64,000 bases of DNA, from the NCBI GenBank assembly GCA_025024175.1, contig QCXZ01000041.1, positions 26,841,786-26,905,785 on the forward strand. The letters are read 5' to 3'. Within the stretch, counting starts at the first letter, position 1; each line of letters opens with the position of its first letter. The stretch comes from Rhyzopertha dominica. Taxonomy: Eukaryota > Arthropoda > Insecta > Coleoptera > Bostrichidae. The translations under genes were made by a program, and so were the position numbers. Below, piece after piece: positions 27,861 to 37,978 of this stretch. Below the pieces are notes generated by a model. It was not told the origin of the DNA. It made no database searches and worked only from the letters and a program-made list of their open reading frames with translations.

Positions 27861-29068
27861 ATGAGCGACCTGTTGAACATCATGGAGGTTCCTCGTTTTG
27901 ATGAAATCTATAATTAAACAAGAATTCCATACGTATTCGCCATTTATAGAATCATACAATCCAACCCACACTATCCAAATCTGTGTTCATCATCAGGACT
28001 TGGTTTTGATACCGTCAGAAAGTTTCTTGTACGTTGAAGGAACTTTGACAGATGAGAATGATGCTGCGGTGAATACAATTAAACTTACCAACAACTGTGC
28101 TGCTTTCATGTTTGAGGAAATTCGCTACGAATTAAATGCAATCGAAATAGATCGTACTAAAAATGTGGGCATTTCGACGTCTTTAAAAAATTATATTTCT
28201 CTAAGTCCAAGTGAAAGCCATGCTCTCCTTAATGCAGGATGGAATTTAAAAGATGACCGGTTATTATCGACAGAAAACGGAAAGTTCAACTTTTGCATAC
28301 CGTTGAACAAGTTGCTTGGATTCGCCGAAGATTATAAGAAAATTGCACCAAACGCCAAACATGAATTGATATTAGTTAGAGCTAAGACGGATGACAACTG
28401 TATGAAAACAGTTCTTGCAAAGTACAAGTTTAATATCAAGAAAATCAATTGGAAGGTATCTCACATTACGCTGAATGATGCAGAACGTCTCAAACTGTAT
28501 CAGACAATTCAAAGTTCTCGTTCGATTCAAATCAGCTTTCGAAGCTGGGAACTTTATGAATTTCCCAACGTGCCGCAGTCGACATCGAATATTTGGCGCG
28601 TGAAAACTTCTAACCAGTTGGGAAAGCCCCGATTTGTCATTTTTGCATTGCAAGCAAACAAGTTGTACAATCTTAGAGAAAATCCTAGCGAATTCAGTCC
28701 ATGTAAACTAAACAATGTGAAAGTTCATCTTAATTCACAAGTATTCCCGTATGAAAATTTGCATGTTTCCTTTGATGAAAATCGATATGCCTTATTGTAT
28801 TATATGTACAGTAAGTTTCAAGAGGCTTAACGATGAAAATCGGTGTCCTTTGTTGGATCCCTCAAATTTTAAGAATATATCTCCAATTGCTGTAATTGAT
28901 TGCCGACACCAAAACGAACAGATTAAGACGGGTTCTATAGACATCAAAGTGGAGTTTGAAACGGGAAATGGAGGCATACCAGCCAATACGTCAGCGTTCT
29001 GTTTATTGCTCCATGATAGAATATTCGATTACTCCCCACTCACCGGGGATGTGAGACGGTTGATATAA
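27861..29068 (+). CDS. Major capsid protein, copy 2
   Basis: ATG at 27861 is followed after 14 codons by one extra A (near 27903), which is absent in copy 1. Thereafter the frame is open to 28830, giving the longest uninterrupted capsid frame in the window (310 residues). The GCT TAA C break at 28825-28831 is identical to copy 1, and coding again resumes in +1 to 29068. The two copies differ by a few substitutions, for example in the SFRSW(D/E)LYEF and TNKLYNL/ANKLYNL segments, which could be allelic. Confidence 0.85.
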
Positions 29069-29071
29069 AAG
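29064..29071 (+). promoter_or_regulatory. TATA box, copy 2
   Basis: TATAAAAG, the counterpart of 21481-21488, 74 bp before the ATG at 29145. Confidence 0.45.
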
Positions 29072-29144
29072 CTTGGTCGAAAGCGAAGAATGAATAGTTT
29101 TATTTCTTACATCAACCGGTTTCTTCGTTGATATCCTGCTAACC

Positions 29145-29630
29145 ATGGCTCGAGCGTCATCGTCAACAACGAACTGGATTGTGATGGATGTCCAGGATCT
29201 AAGAGGAAAGGACAACGAATTTATTCTCCCATCGGGAGAATTTTACACATTTATCGTTCGCTCACCATATCCGATAAACACATTGTCATTCCCGGAGTAT
29301 AGACAAGTAAAGTGGCTACAAAAGAACTACCATGGAATAAAATGGGAGGACGGGTCCGTGCCATTGGACGTAGTTCAGCGATTCCTTCTGGAAGCGCTCC
29401 CCAGCTCCAGCGTGGTGTACGTGAAGGGAGCAGAGAAGAAAACCTGGGTGTCCCACCTACTAAATCACAACTTATCTGTTGTGAATGCAGAGGAGATTGG
29501 CTGCGAGAGTTTTCGCGTTTTACGAAATTCGATAGATCCTAATAGTGTAATAAGATGCACTTCACACTGGGGATATTGTGCACTACAAAATGTATTTTTA
29601 ATAAAGCACTTTGTATTTAATAGTGAATAA
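29145..29630 (+). CDS. Conserved Polinton protein, possibly RNase H-fold (copy 2, intact)
   Basis: Uninterrupted 161-residue frame beginning MARASSSTTNWIVMDVQD. See 21562-22048 for the domain description. A WLQKNYHGIKWEDG segment follows residue 50, and the end carries C..H...C (RCTSHWGYCALQNV). An AATAAA overlaps the stop codon region and can serve as the polyadenylation signal before the convergent small gene. Confidence 0.65.
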   Translation: MARASSSTTNWIVMDVQDLRGKDNEFILPSGEFYTFIVRSPYPINTLSFPEYRQVKWLQKNYHGIKWEDGSVPLDVVQRFLLEALPSSSVVYVKGAEKKTWVSHLLNHNLSVVNAEEIGCESFRVLRNSIDPNSVIRCTSHWGYCALQNVFLIKHFVFNSE

Positions 29631-29673
29631 AACACTTGTAAAATATAAAACTTGTTTTTATTTAAGGTAAAAG

Positions 29674-29957
29674 GATTACAGTATTATTGAACTTAACAAT
29701 AAACATTCTATGTTTAACAATCTTTTTTAAATCTTCGACGGCTAATATGTTGTACCACTCGTCTACGTACATCTGGTACTTCTGGCTTAGTTCTAAAAGA
29801 ACTCGCTCACCATACGTAGTGCGGTGTTTCTTGGCGTTGGTCACAGAATATTTTTTCCCCGGCGTCATGTCCTCCACGGTGATCCATTTATAATTGTGCA
29901 TTGCACTTATGCAATTAAATTTTTGATAACGTTCTTGGCTTCGGCAGACATCTTTAA
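29674..29957 (-). CDS. Small OB-like protein 1 (copy 2)
   Basis: In this copy the core and C-terminus are in one frame (29662-29901), ending with a DEWYNILAVEDLKKI type helix that fits the family better than the copy-1 end. The N-terminal ATG at about 29955 is separated by a missing T near 29922. The true protein is probably about 90 residues. Confidence 0.6.
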
Positions 29958-30255
29958 CTTTGTGTGGTCACGAGAGTGTCAACGACGGCTACAACGACAA
30001 CAGCAACTGGAGAGTACTAAACTGTGTGTGTGTGTGTGTGTGTGTGCAAGCGTCGGACCCGCATGCATCAGTTTGAATTAATAACTCATATGGCACATAT
30101 GATGCAACGGTCGAACCCTCATGCAGCAATTTGAGTTAATGACTCATAACTTACCGTTGGGATGCAATGATGTTTTATAAATAAAACTGTTTAATATATT
30201 ACCCACATACATGCTTTATTGAGTACAAATACATCCACTTAAATATTATTATATT

Positions 30256-30793
30256 AAAAATAGCTTTTTGAGTAGAATCCCATGGCGGTCGTATCGGGGT
30301 CGAAACCGTCGACTTCATCAACGCCTTCGTCCTCTGGGTGATGCTCTGATTGCTGTTGACGTTGTTGTTGTTCCGACTCTGGGGATGCGGGAGAAAAAAC
30401 GGCCTGGAACTTGGTCATTTCCAGCTTGTAACTCTTTCAATCGCGTCCCTTATTGATCAGGTAGGTTTTGCCGCCGCCCAATTCGTTCAATTGCTTGTCG
30501 GTAAAGGCATTGTACCTCTCGGGTAAATTTATCTTGAAGCATTCGTCTAGCTCTGCAATGATTCTTGTTCCGAATTTTGTGTCCGCCCTACGCAGACTAT
30601 TTACTTTGTACGGACGGTTCTTTTCCATCGACTCTAGGTTTAACCACTTGCAAGCGTTGAGCGAGTTGAACTTCTCCAGCAAGTTGTCGCTCTTCTGATG
30701 CTTTTGAGGCTTCCTGATGTTGGAAGTTGCAGCAGCGGTAGCGTCATCGACGGCGGCGAATGCAGCAGAAGTCTTGATGGTCTTCTTCTCCAT
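30256..30793 (-). CDS. Small OB-like protein 2 (copy 2)
   Basis: MEKKTIKTSAAFAAVDDATAA start at 30793, then the OB-like core and an LNELGGGKTYLINKGRD continuation that is in frame here but not in copy 1. A six-A run near 30392 (five in copy 1) shifts the acidic tail. The expected protein is about 170-180 residues with a Gln/Glu-rich end. Role inferred: single-strand DNA binding during protein-primed replication. Confidence 0.6.
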
Positions 30794-30966
30794 TTTTGCA
30801 CTTGTGGTAGCTTTTATCTGATGCTTTTAATCAACAGAAGTCGAGTGAAACTTGTGTGTCATTCTACAATGCGGTGAGTTTAAATAGAAGTTCTCCCTCC
30901 ACTTTCTCTAATTTCCTTTCCCACCATTTTTCTTACTCCCTCCACTGCACGCATCAAGGAAAAGTT

Positions 30967-30974
30967 ATAAAAGC
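30967..30974 (+). promoter_or_regulatory. TATA box of polymerase gene
   Basis: TATAAAAG lies 52 bp upstream of the ATG at 31026, within the divergent intergenic region shared with small OB-like gene 2. Confidence 0.5.
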
Positions 30975-31025
30975 AAAAACCTGAACAATTCCCGACATTT
31001 GATTGTGTATCAGCATAGAAACACA

Positions 31026-34000
31026 ATGCCTCTTTGCGATCTTTGCGGGTTAAGCTTTACGAGTTTCAGCAACTTTAAACGACATTTAAAAACAGTGCAT
31101 TCGAATACCAATTGCAGTTGTTGTGAAGTATGCGGTATCTTACTAAGAACAGACAACTTACGTAGACATATGAGGTCTCATGAAAATACTAGTGGACCGA
31201 GTGGGGAACACAATGATCAACTGGACACCCGCCAATATCTATGCGAGATTTGTGGTTTAACGTTTCCGCTAAAAGTGCTTTTAAGACAACATACACGAAC
31301 CCATGCTGCTGCCGCTTCTACACCGTCAGATGATTTCCTGTGTGATGTTTGCAGTATGATGTTTACCGAAAAAAGGCTGTTTAATCAACACAAACGCACA
31401 CATGCTACAACAGGTACGTTTAACTACTCTTGTTAACCACGCTTCTCTTAATAATGTGCTGTGCATTATTTAGAGAATGAAAACGACAATATTGAGCAGA
31501 ATGAAAAGCCGTCAACTTCAGCCAGCTCATTACTTTCATCAAAAATGTGTGAAAACTGTTTAATAGAGGTTCCACTTGCCCAGTGGTCGAAACACTTGAG
31601 ATCTACCAGTCATAAAATGAAAGCTGCTGTTGTTACACAGGACGGATTTAAGGTAACCACAGAGTCAAGTTTAAAATAAAGAAACAAAAAAATCCTGACT
31701 TTTTTCGTTGTTTCAGGTTATTAAAAGCAGTTTTCAAGAACGCATAGAGACGCTGCTAATCGAAAACAACGATTATTCCAATTTGGACTGCGTAAAGTTT
31801 CTACAATCTATCGAAGAAAGTGCAGTTTTGGAATTAATCAAACGTCTACGCAAACACCAAGCATACAAGCTGAGTATTGAACTTTTTGCGGAGTACGTGA
31901 GGATGACGGATGAAACTGAAGAATTTAGTATAAAGTCCTTTCAAACTAAAATGCAAACAGTCCAAGACGATTCTCAGGTACGAGCGATATACCAAGATAT
32001 GTGCGGTCAAATTCTCACAAAAATGGAAAATTTTGAGTTAAGCAAATCCAGTTGGAGTTTGATTTGTATTCTTCACCTGGAAATAAATTTTAACAAATAT
32101 CAGCCGCTTAGGGGTTCCAGTTTCATTCCCTTGTCTCGCTCAATTCAAAGTAAGAAAGCGTGTATAAATGTTAACAATAACGATCCTTATTGTTTCAAAT
32201 GGGCAGTCATCTCGGCTTTATATCCTGTGCAAGAACATTGTTATAGAACGTCATCGTATATGGTTAGGGATATTTGTGCAAATAGTATTACTCTAGCCAA
32301 TGGTGTCACAATAAATTTTGGCAACTTGCAGTTTCCCTTAAAAATAAGCGACGTGTCAATATTTGAGACGCTTAATAACAATATAAGTGTAAATGTATTT
32401 GGTTTGGAAGGAGATCAGATTATCGGGCCTTATTACCGTTCTGAAAAACAAAATGCAGCTACACACATTAATTTACTTTACTTGCAACGCAACGAAATTG
32501 CGCACTATGTCTGGATAAAATATTTATCGCGTTTTGTTCGAATGCAAGTAACAACTTATACACATAAACATTATTTTTGTAATTATTGTTTGCTGCATTT
32601 TTCAACTCAAGACAAATTAGAAGCCCATTCAAAAATTTGTAATCGCATAGTGACGGAAATGCCTGACCCTCTTGATTCAGTGATAAGTTTTACTAATTAT
32701 AAGAAAAAAATGGAAGTTCCCTTTTGTGTATATGCCGATTTTGAATGCATTTTACAAAGTGTAGACACTTGTATGCCCAATCCAAACACTTCGTCTACGA
32801 CAACCACACAACAGCATGTTCCCTGCGCATATTCGTACTACATTCTCAGTTCCTATGACTGTAGCTTAAATATTTTGAGAGTGTATCGCGAGCAAGATGC
32901 TGCAGACCAGTTTGTGTATTCACTTGCACGTGATTTGACAAAAATTTATCTCGAGATTTATAAAAACCCAAAACCAATGCAACCTCTTACCGAAGAACAA
33001 AAAATTTATCATGCTACTTGTCCTACTTGTCATATTTGCGAAAAACCTCTGGGTGAAGACCGTGTGGCCGATCATAATCATTTCACCTCGCTCTACAATG
33101 GACCCAGCCATCGCGATTGCAATATATTGTACAGAAAACCTAAATTTTTCCCCATATTTTTTCACAACTTGTCCGCCAACGATTGTCATTTNTTTGTGCG
33201 ATCATTAAACAATATTAAAGGACCCATTGGTTTAATTCCTTNGAATAAAGAGCTGTATGTTTCCANATCCAANCACATTCGTGTTAGTCGGNATGAAAGT
33301 ATCGAATTGCGGTTCCTCGACTCGGCCAGATTTATGCAAAGCAGTCTTGAAAAACTGGTTCAAAATTTACCATCGTCAAAGTTTACATGCTTGCGTGGGG
33401 AATTTAAAAACGACGAGCAGTTTGAATTGGTTACAAGAAAAGGCGTATTTCCTTATGAGTACTTAAATTGCTAGGACCGTTTAGCAGAGACAGAACTTCC
33501 TTCTCAAAAACATTTTTATAATAAACTAACAGATACAGAGTGTTGTGACGACGATTACGAGCATGCCAAGAAAGTATGGAAAGCGTTCGATTGTCGCACT
33601 TTGTGGGATTATCTAAGAATTTATTTAGTCACGGATGCTTTGTTGTTGGCCGACGTGTTTCAAAATTTTCGACAGTTGTGTCGCAAAATTTACAACTTGG
33701 ATCCTGCCAATTTTTTCACTATCCCCGGATTAAGTTGGCAGGCAATGTTGAAATATACTGAAGTAAAACTCGAACTCTTAACAGACTTTGAAATGCATTC
33801 CTTTATTAAGCGAGGTATTCGCGGAGGACTAACACAGTGTTCACACAGACATTCTGTCGCGAATAATAAATATTTACGTGATTATGACAAAAATAAACAG
33901 TCAACTTTTTGCACATTTCTGGACGCGAATAATTTATATGGTTTAAGTATGAGTAAAATGCTTCCTTTCGGCGGTTTCAAATGGGTTGAACGGGTTAAAG

Positions 34001-35148
34001 ACATTAGAATCATGGACATACCGGAAGACTCTGAGATTGGTTACATTTTCGAAGTCGATTTGGACTATCCCGAAGAACTGCATGATGTACACAACTATCC
34101 GCCATTTTGTGCCGAAAACAAAAAGAGTCCCGTTGGTAAATTTCCAAAGTTGATAGCAGATCTTACTGCCAAAAAGAATTACATCATACACTATAGGAAC
34201 CTTCAACAGTGTCTACACTTTGGTTTAAAATTGGTTAAAGTACATCGCGCGCTACAGTTTAACCAGTCTCGCTGGCTAAAAAAATATATCGATCTGAATA
34301 TTCATTATCGTTCGTTGGCCACAAACGATTTTGAAAAAGATTACTTTAAATTAAAAAACAATGCTGTTTATGGCAAAACTATGGAGAATGTCGATAAACG
34401 CAAAGATGTTAGAATTGCTACAAGTTGGGAAAGTTCGGGTCGTCACTTGGGAGCACGGGCTCTTATTGCAAAACCAAATTTTCACAGCGCAACACAATTT
34501 ACTCCAGACATGGTTGCCATTCAGTTAGAGTATACACTTTTTATGATAAACCCATTTATCTGGGTTTCGTAGTCTTGGAATTGTCTAAATGGTTTATGTA
34601 CCAGTTTCATTATGGCTACATGTTGCCAAAATTTAAAAACAATTTGATCTTAAACTACATGGACACTGATTCTTTCATTTATACTATTCAAACAGATGAT
34701 TTTTACGCAGATATAAAAGAAGATGTCGCTGCCCATTTCGATACCTCAGAATACGATCCGGACAATGCTCACGGTATACCGCTCGTAAATAAGAAAAAAT
34801 TAGGTTGTTTTAAGGATGAATTAAAAGGTAGAATTATGAAAGAGTTTATAGGTCTGCGATCTAAAATGTATTCGCTAAGCGTCCACGGAGTCAACAAAGA
34901 TACCAAAAAGGCAAAAGGCGTCAAAAGAATGACCGTTGACAGACTCACTTTGGACTTTGGACAATTACAGAGATTGCTTGTACAAGGAGCAACCTGTTTA
35001 CGGCGACATGATTGTATTTAGATCGCAGATCCATACTATATATTCGCAGAGTTTGCGTAAATTAGCATTAAATTTCGAAGATGATAAACGTTTTATAAAA
35101 GGAGATAAAATATCTACTTATGCATGGGGTCATTATAATATCAAATAA
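31026..35148 (+). CDS. C2H2 zinc-finger / protein-primed DNA polymerase B, introns and breaks
   Basis: Exon 1 (31026-31413) encodes four C2H2 fingers (CDLCGLSF.., CEVCGILL.., CEICGLTF.., CDVCSMMF..). Exon 2 (31474-31652) adds a C..C finger-like motif and a linker. Exon 3 starts at 31717. Splicing both introns joins the frame (THATT to ENEND, GFK to VIKSS). Exon 3 has the exonuclease motif YADFECIL (about 32730), an HNH-like cysteine cluster CPTCHICEKPLGEDRVADHNH (about 33020-33080), the palm motifs LDANNLYGLSMS (about 33925), KLKNNAVYGKTMEN (about 34355) and YMDTDS (about 34660), and a final AWGHYNIK. Breaks: TAG at 33472-33474, where a Trp codon is expected, and frameshifts near 34530 and 34970. 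This is the element's replicase; these breaks, if real, inactivate it. Confidence 0.9.
31414..31473 (+). other. Spliceosomal intron 1 (60 bp) in polymerase gene
   Basis: GTACGT donor after CAACAG and TTATTTAG acceptor. The intron contains an in-frame stop, and removal keeps the frame between the fourth zinc finger and the ENENDNIEQNEK linker. The same junctions are visible in copy 1 at about 23847-23908. Confidence 0.75.
31653..31716 (+). other. Spliceosomal intron 2 (64 bp) in polymerase gene
   Basis: GTAACC donor after GGATTTAAG, polypyrimidine TTTTTTCGTTGTTTCAG acceptor. Removal joins GFK to VIKSSFQERIE in frame and bypasses two stops. Confidence 0.7.
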
Positions 35149-35149
35149 A

Positions 35150-35297
35150 AGTGTGTGTGTGTCTACTTACCTGTTTTTTTTTCTTACCTAACCCCCCCCC
35201 CTCCACATTTAAATAAATAAAAGAGTAAAAATTTTTATATAATTTTTTTTATTGTATAGCAGTTTATAATATTTACAATACTTTCTTAACAGAAATG
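35150..35297. other. Polymerase 3 prime region with TG and C runs
   Basis: Immediately after the polymerase stop there is a short GTGTGTGTGTG run, a TTTTTTTTTC run and a nine-C run, then AATAAATAAAAG (35210-35222), a likely polyadenylation signal for the plus gene. An oppositely oriented gene ends at about 35298, so the region may serve as a shared terminator. Confidence 0.5.
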
Positions 35298-35678
35298 TTA
35301 ATCGTAAAACTTATCTTTATCTTCCCAAGTGGATTCCACCCTGTCCAGAAGCTCAAAGAGACCGTGTTTGATGATTTGTGCTCCAGTTAGATGCAGAACC
35401 ACTTTGCCCAGGTAGTCTTCGTAGCCATTGTCCACAACATTCTTCAAAAATACGTCCAGAATCCATTCGCCGTCGATATATTTATCGCACATTTCTTTAA
35501 CCACCAAGGGNTCGTTTATTTGTTCTTGGCTGGGTTCGAAACCTTCGTCACCATATATGGCTTCTCGAGACAGTTGCATGTAACGGTAAAAACACACGCT
35601 GCTCAGCCTGACAATGGCATCGTGCAGGCTTTCTGGCTCTTCTTCGCCGGCGGCCAACTCTGCTACCCACATCTTCAT
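35298..35678 (-). CDS. Acidic protein of unknown function, rightmost Polinton gene
   Basis: From the MKMWVAELAAGEEEPES start at about 35678 the protein has some 126 residues. It is acidic, helical, with an AIVRLSSVCFYRYMQLSREAIYG segment and a KVVLHLTGAQIIKHGLFELL helix. One N lies at about 35511. I do not recognise it. The longer frame to 35738 uses a GTG and crosses a TATATAAA box, so the internal ATG is preferred. Its terminal location next to the inverted repeat suggests an accessory or early regulatory gene. Confidence 0.55.
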   Translation of the reverse strand: MKMWVAELAAGEEEPESLHDAIVRLSSVCFYRYMQLSREAIYGDEGFEPSQEQINXPLVVKEMCDKYIDGEWILDVFLKNVVDNGYEDYLGKVVLHLTGAQIIKHGLFELLDRVESTWEDKDKFYD

Positions 35679-35714
35679 TTGGAATAAAACTAAGACTTCG
35701 AAACGGATTTCTTT

Positions 35715-35722
35715 TTTATATA
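35715..35722 (-). promoter_or_regulatory. TATA box of rightmost gene
   Basis: TATATAAA on the minus strand, about 40 bp upstream of the ATG at 35678, between the gene and the right terminal inverted repeat. Confidence 0.5.
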
Positions 35723-35791
35723 AACATATCCCCTCCACTATTATGACGTCAATCGTTGTTTGTTTGGAATTTTTAGTTTGTTAAAAATAAT

Positions 35792-35995
35792 CTTTGCCAG
35801 TGCGATAACCTATTCGATAACCTATTCGATAACTTGCACGCGATGCGGGTCCGTTGCCCGTCAGGAGAGCGTTTGCTAGAACCAGCTCGCCCATAAGAAA
35901 TTCGCCGTGAGGATCAGCTTTGCTGATCCTCAATGCTTTTAAGATGGGATCAAAAGTGATCCTCACTGGCTTAGAACAGATACATTCCTACTACT
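35792..35995 (-). repeat. Polinton terminal inverted repeat, right
   Basis: The reverse complement matches 13001-13192, with an additional GAATAGGTTATC unit. It lacks the N bases of the left copy. The hairpins GAGGATCAGC-AAA-GCTGATCCTC and GGATCA-TGATCC are both present. Confidence 0.9.
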
Positions 35996-36001
35996 CCACT
36001 G
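35996..36001. repeat. Polinton target-site duplication, right
   Basis: CCACTG directly after the final CCTACTACT of the element, identical to 12995-13000. Confidence 0.95.
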
Positions 36002-36786
36002 GTGTATCCTCAGATTTGATACTATGGTCCGCCAGGTTGTCATCAAGATCATTCGGGCTATTTTTGTCCAGTTTAGCATTACTGCTATTATTTTCCAGTG
36101 GCAAGTTAGGAAAAGCACACACATCGACTTCGCCACCACGGTGAGGTCCTCCACAAGGCACTGAAGGTGACGACCAAACGACGGCACACGCTCGGTTGCG
36201 CGGCCCGACTTCACCCACCCGCAGAGGTTCATCCCGTAACCTGCACCGCCCCGACTCGGCACGGGGAAATTCAGCGACTACCTTGTACATGTCCGTGGCA
36301 GCTAGGGCCGATGGCTCGTGGTCTTGAGACGATGCTTTCCCAATAAAGTACTCGTGCTCAGCACTTTCGCGGCGTCGAGAAGACAAGTCACCTAACATGG
36401 TGATACGATGGCTACCAATTAAAATATTTTTACTATTGAAATCGATAACTGGCCCAACTGTATTCAAAAAATCTATACCTAACAAACCGTCCGTTTCGAA
36501 GCTCAGGTGATCGGCACAAACAACGCAATTCTGATTTGTTATGGGAGTTCCATCATCAAAATTTAAGGGTATCTCGACTGAACCATGCTCACTTAATACA
36601 TTTCCCGATATATCCGTAACCGTGTATCGCGTTGGTTTAATCAAAAGCCCTAACTTTTTTTTACTACATTGCTTTCAATGAGTGATATGGCCGCGCCGCT
36701 ATCCACGATAAATGATGCAAGAACCGAACCGATAAAAAGCTCAATATATATAGCGTTATCTAAAGCTAAATGTAACACAACTTTTG
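36002..36786 (-). pseudogene. Host Gypsy aspartic protease and linker
   Basis: On the minus strand an ASFIVDSGAAISLIE segment (about 36670-36715) carries the DSGA active site of a retropepsin. It is followed by LGIDFLNTVGPVIDF (36450-36480), the usual second signature, and a low-complexity linker to the Polinton junction at 36002. A frame change separates the active site from the long frame ending at 36644. The linker continues, in frame, at 12994 on the other side of the Polinton. Confidence 0.75.
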
Positions 36787-37936
36787 TCATTGTCTTTGAT
36801 TGGTCGAGGCTGATTGGGAGTTTAAATTACACTGCTGGGTTCCGTGCTCTGCTGAGCCGCAAAAGAAACAGAACATTCGTTTTGAATTTACGCATCCTCT
36901 CGCCATATGACCTATCTCTTCGCATCGGAAACATAGCCTCTGCATATAGTCGGACGAAGCCCCCTCCACTTGTAAAGTTTCTTCTGTTGCAACCATTTTG
37001 CGGTTCCTCTTATAAGTTTCGTGTCCGCCTCGATTTTGTTGATAATAATTTTTCTTGAAGTGGCCCCTATTCATATCGTCTTTTCTGGCAGCTTCCTTCG
37101 AGTAGCCCTCATACGGCTGTTGATTGACTCTGGCGGTTGCGTCAGTCTATCTAATTGTCGCGTCCACTCTATCATAGGTGGTCTCGTCCACATATCGTGA
37201 CACCACCTGTTCACACTGCACCGCAATGTCCAGAGCCTCATCTATTGTTGTAATCTCACCTGCTCTCACCATCTCGTTTACCAGACTATGGTCGATGCCT
37301 CGCTTAAAGTATTCCACGAGCAATTGGTCCCTCATATATGTCTTTCTTAGGGATTCACCTGATTCATGCGGGAATACTTTGTTGGCCACGACCCGCAGTC
37401 GGTGTGCATATTCGCCTAACGATTCCCCGAACCGCCTAATGCATTTTGCGAGTTCCGCTTTACCCGCCTCTACCGATAATTTCTGCCCGAAAATTTTTCT
37501 TAGCCATTCCTTCATTTCACTAATGGTTTGGTCTGATGGTTAATGCGCGATAATAATAACGAGTGCGATCTCTGAATTTAGATACAATAGTGCGGATCAC
37601 CTGTTCCTCCGACCAGTCATTACTATAAGCTACATCTAGAACGGACTCTATAAAAACGTCATAATCGGGACCTCCGGAATAAGTTTCAATAGCGGCAGCC
37701 GCTTGCCTACTGGATGTCAAAGCCATGCGCCTAAAATAATTACCTATTTCGATCAGCGTATCATCTCTATTTGATCGATCACGTGAATCATTTACTCTTA
37801 CTTCTTCGGGGTCGAAAATCAAAGAATTTGGCGTCACAGGACGAGAATTTAAGTCCGGAGTTCCGGGTAGAGAATGCAAATTTGGAGTTTCCTGACGCAA
37901 ATTTTCGTTACGCGAGGTAGCCATGACGCGTACCAC
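36787..37936 (-). pseudogene. Host Gypsy gag
   Basis: From an ATG at about 37923 there is an N-terminal region with NYFRRMALTSSRQAAAAIETYSG, then the capsid-like domain (AYSNDWSEEQVIRTIVSKF; KAELAKCIRRFGESLGEYAHRLR), then two zinc knuckles: CFRCEEIGHMARGC and a shorter CFFCGSAEHGTQQC (about 36840-36930). Frameshifts near 37518 and a stop at 37147 break it. The family is Gypsy (retrotransposon_gag-like). Confidence 0.75.
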
Positions 37937-37978
37937 AACCGCTTACTTACAGCCTAAAATACCGACGCAACTATAAGA

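Larger units (their letters stand above)
25865..33324. repeat. Second copy of 7.5-kb duplicated block
   Basis: It repeats 18280-25764. It starts in the middle of the PLA2-like core and ends in the middle of the polymerase exonuclease region, that is, at no biological boundary. Private indels are densest at 25865-27900. From about 28000 to 33150 it is the better copy and has open frames for capsid, RNase H-like, and polymerase genes. Confidence 0.95.
13001..35995. mobile_element. Polinton/Maverick (adintovirus-like) element, near complete
   Basis: The element is bounded by inverted repeats starting AGTAGTAGGAATG and ending CATTCCTACTACT, and by a CCACTG target duplication. It encodes the hallmark set: DDE integrase, FtsK/HerA-type ATPase, adenovirus-type protease, protein-primed family-B DNA polymerase, double-jelly-roll major capsid and single-jelly-roll-like penton. 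It adds a PLA2-like protein, a fibre-like protein, two small OB-like proteins and two glycoprotein-like genes. Assembled length is 22995 bp, but 7.5 kb is repeated around a 100-N gap; without that the length is about 15.4 kb, normal for the family. Nonsense or frame breaks in ATPase, polymerase and capsid suggest this copy is defective, unless sequencing error explains them. Confidence 0.95.

Noticed and set aside
25865..33324. True tandem duplication of half a Polinton
   Set aside because: The 100-N spacer, borders inside genes, and indels rising toward the gap fit an unmerged contig overlap better.
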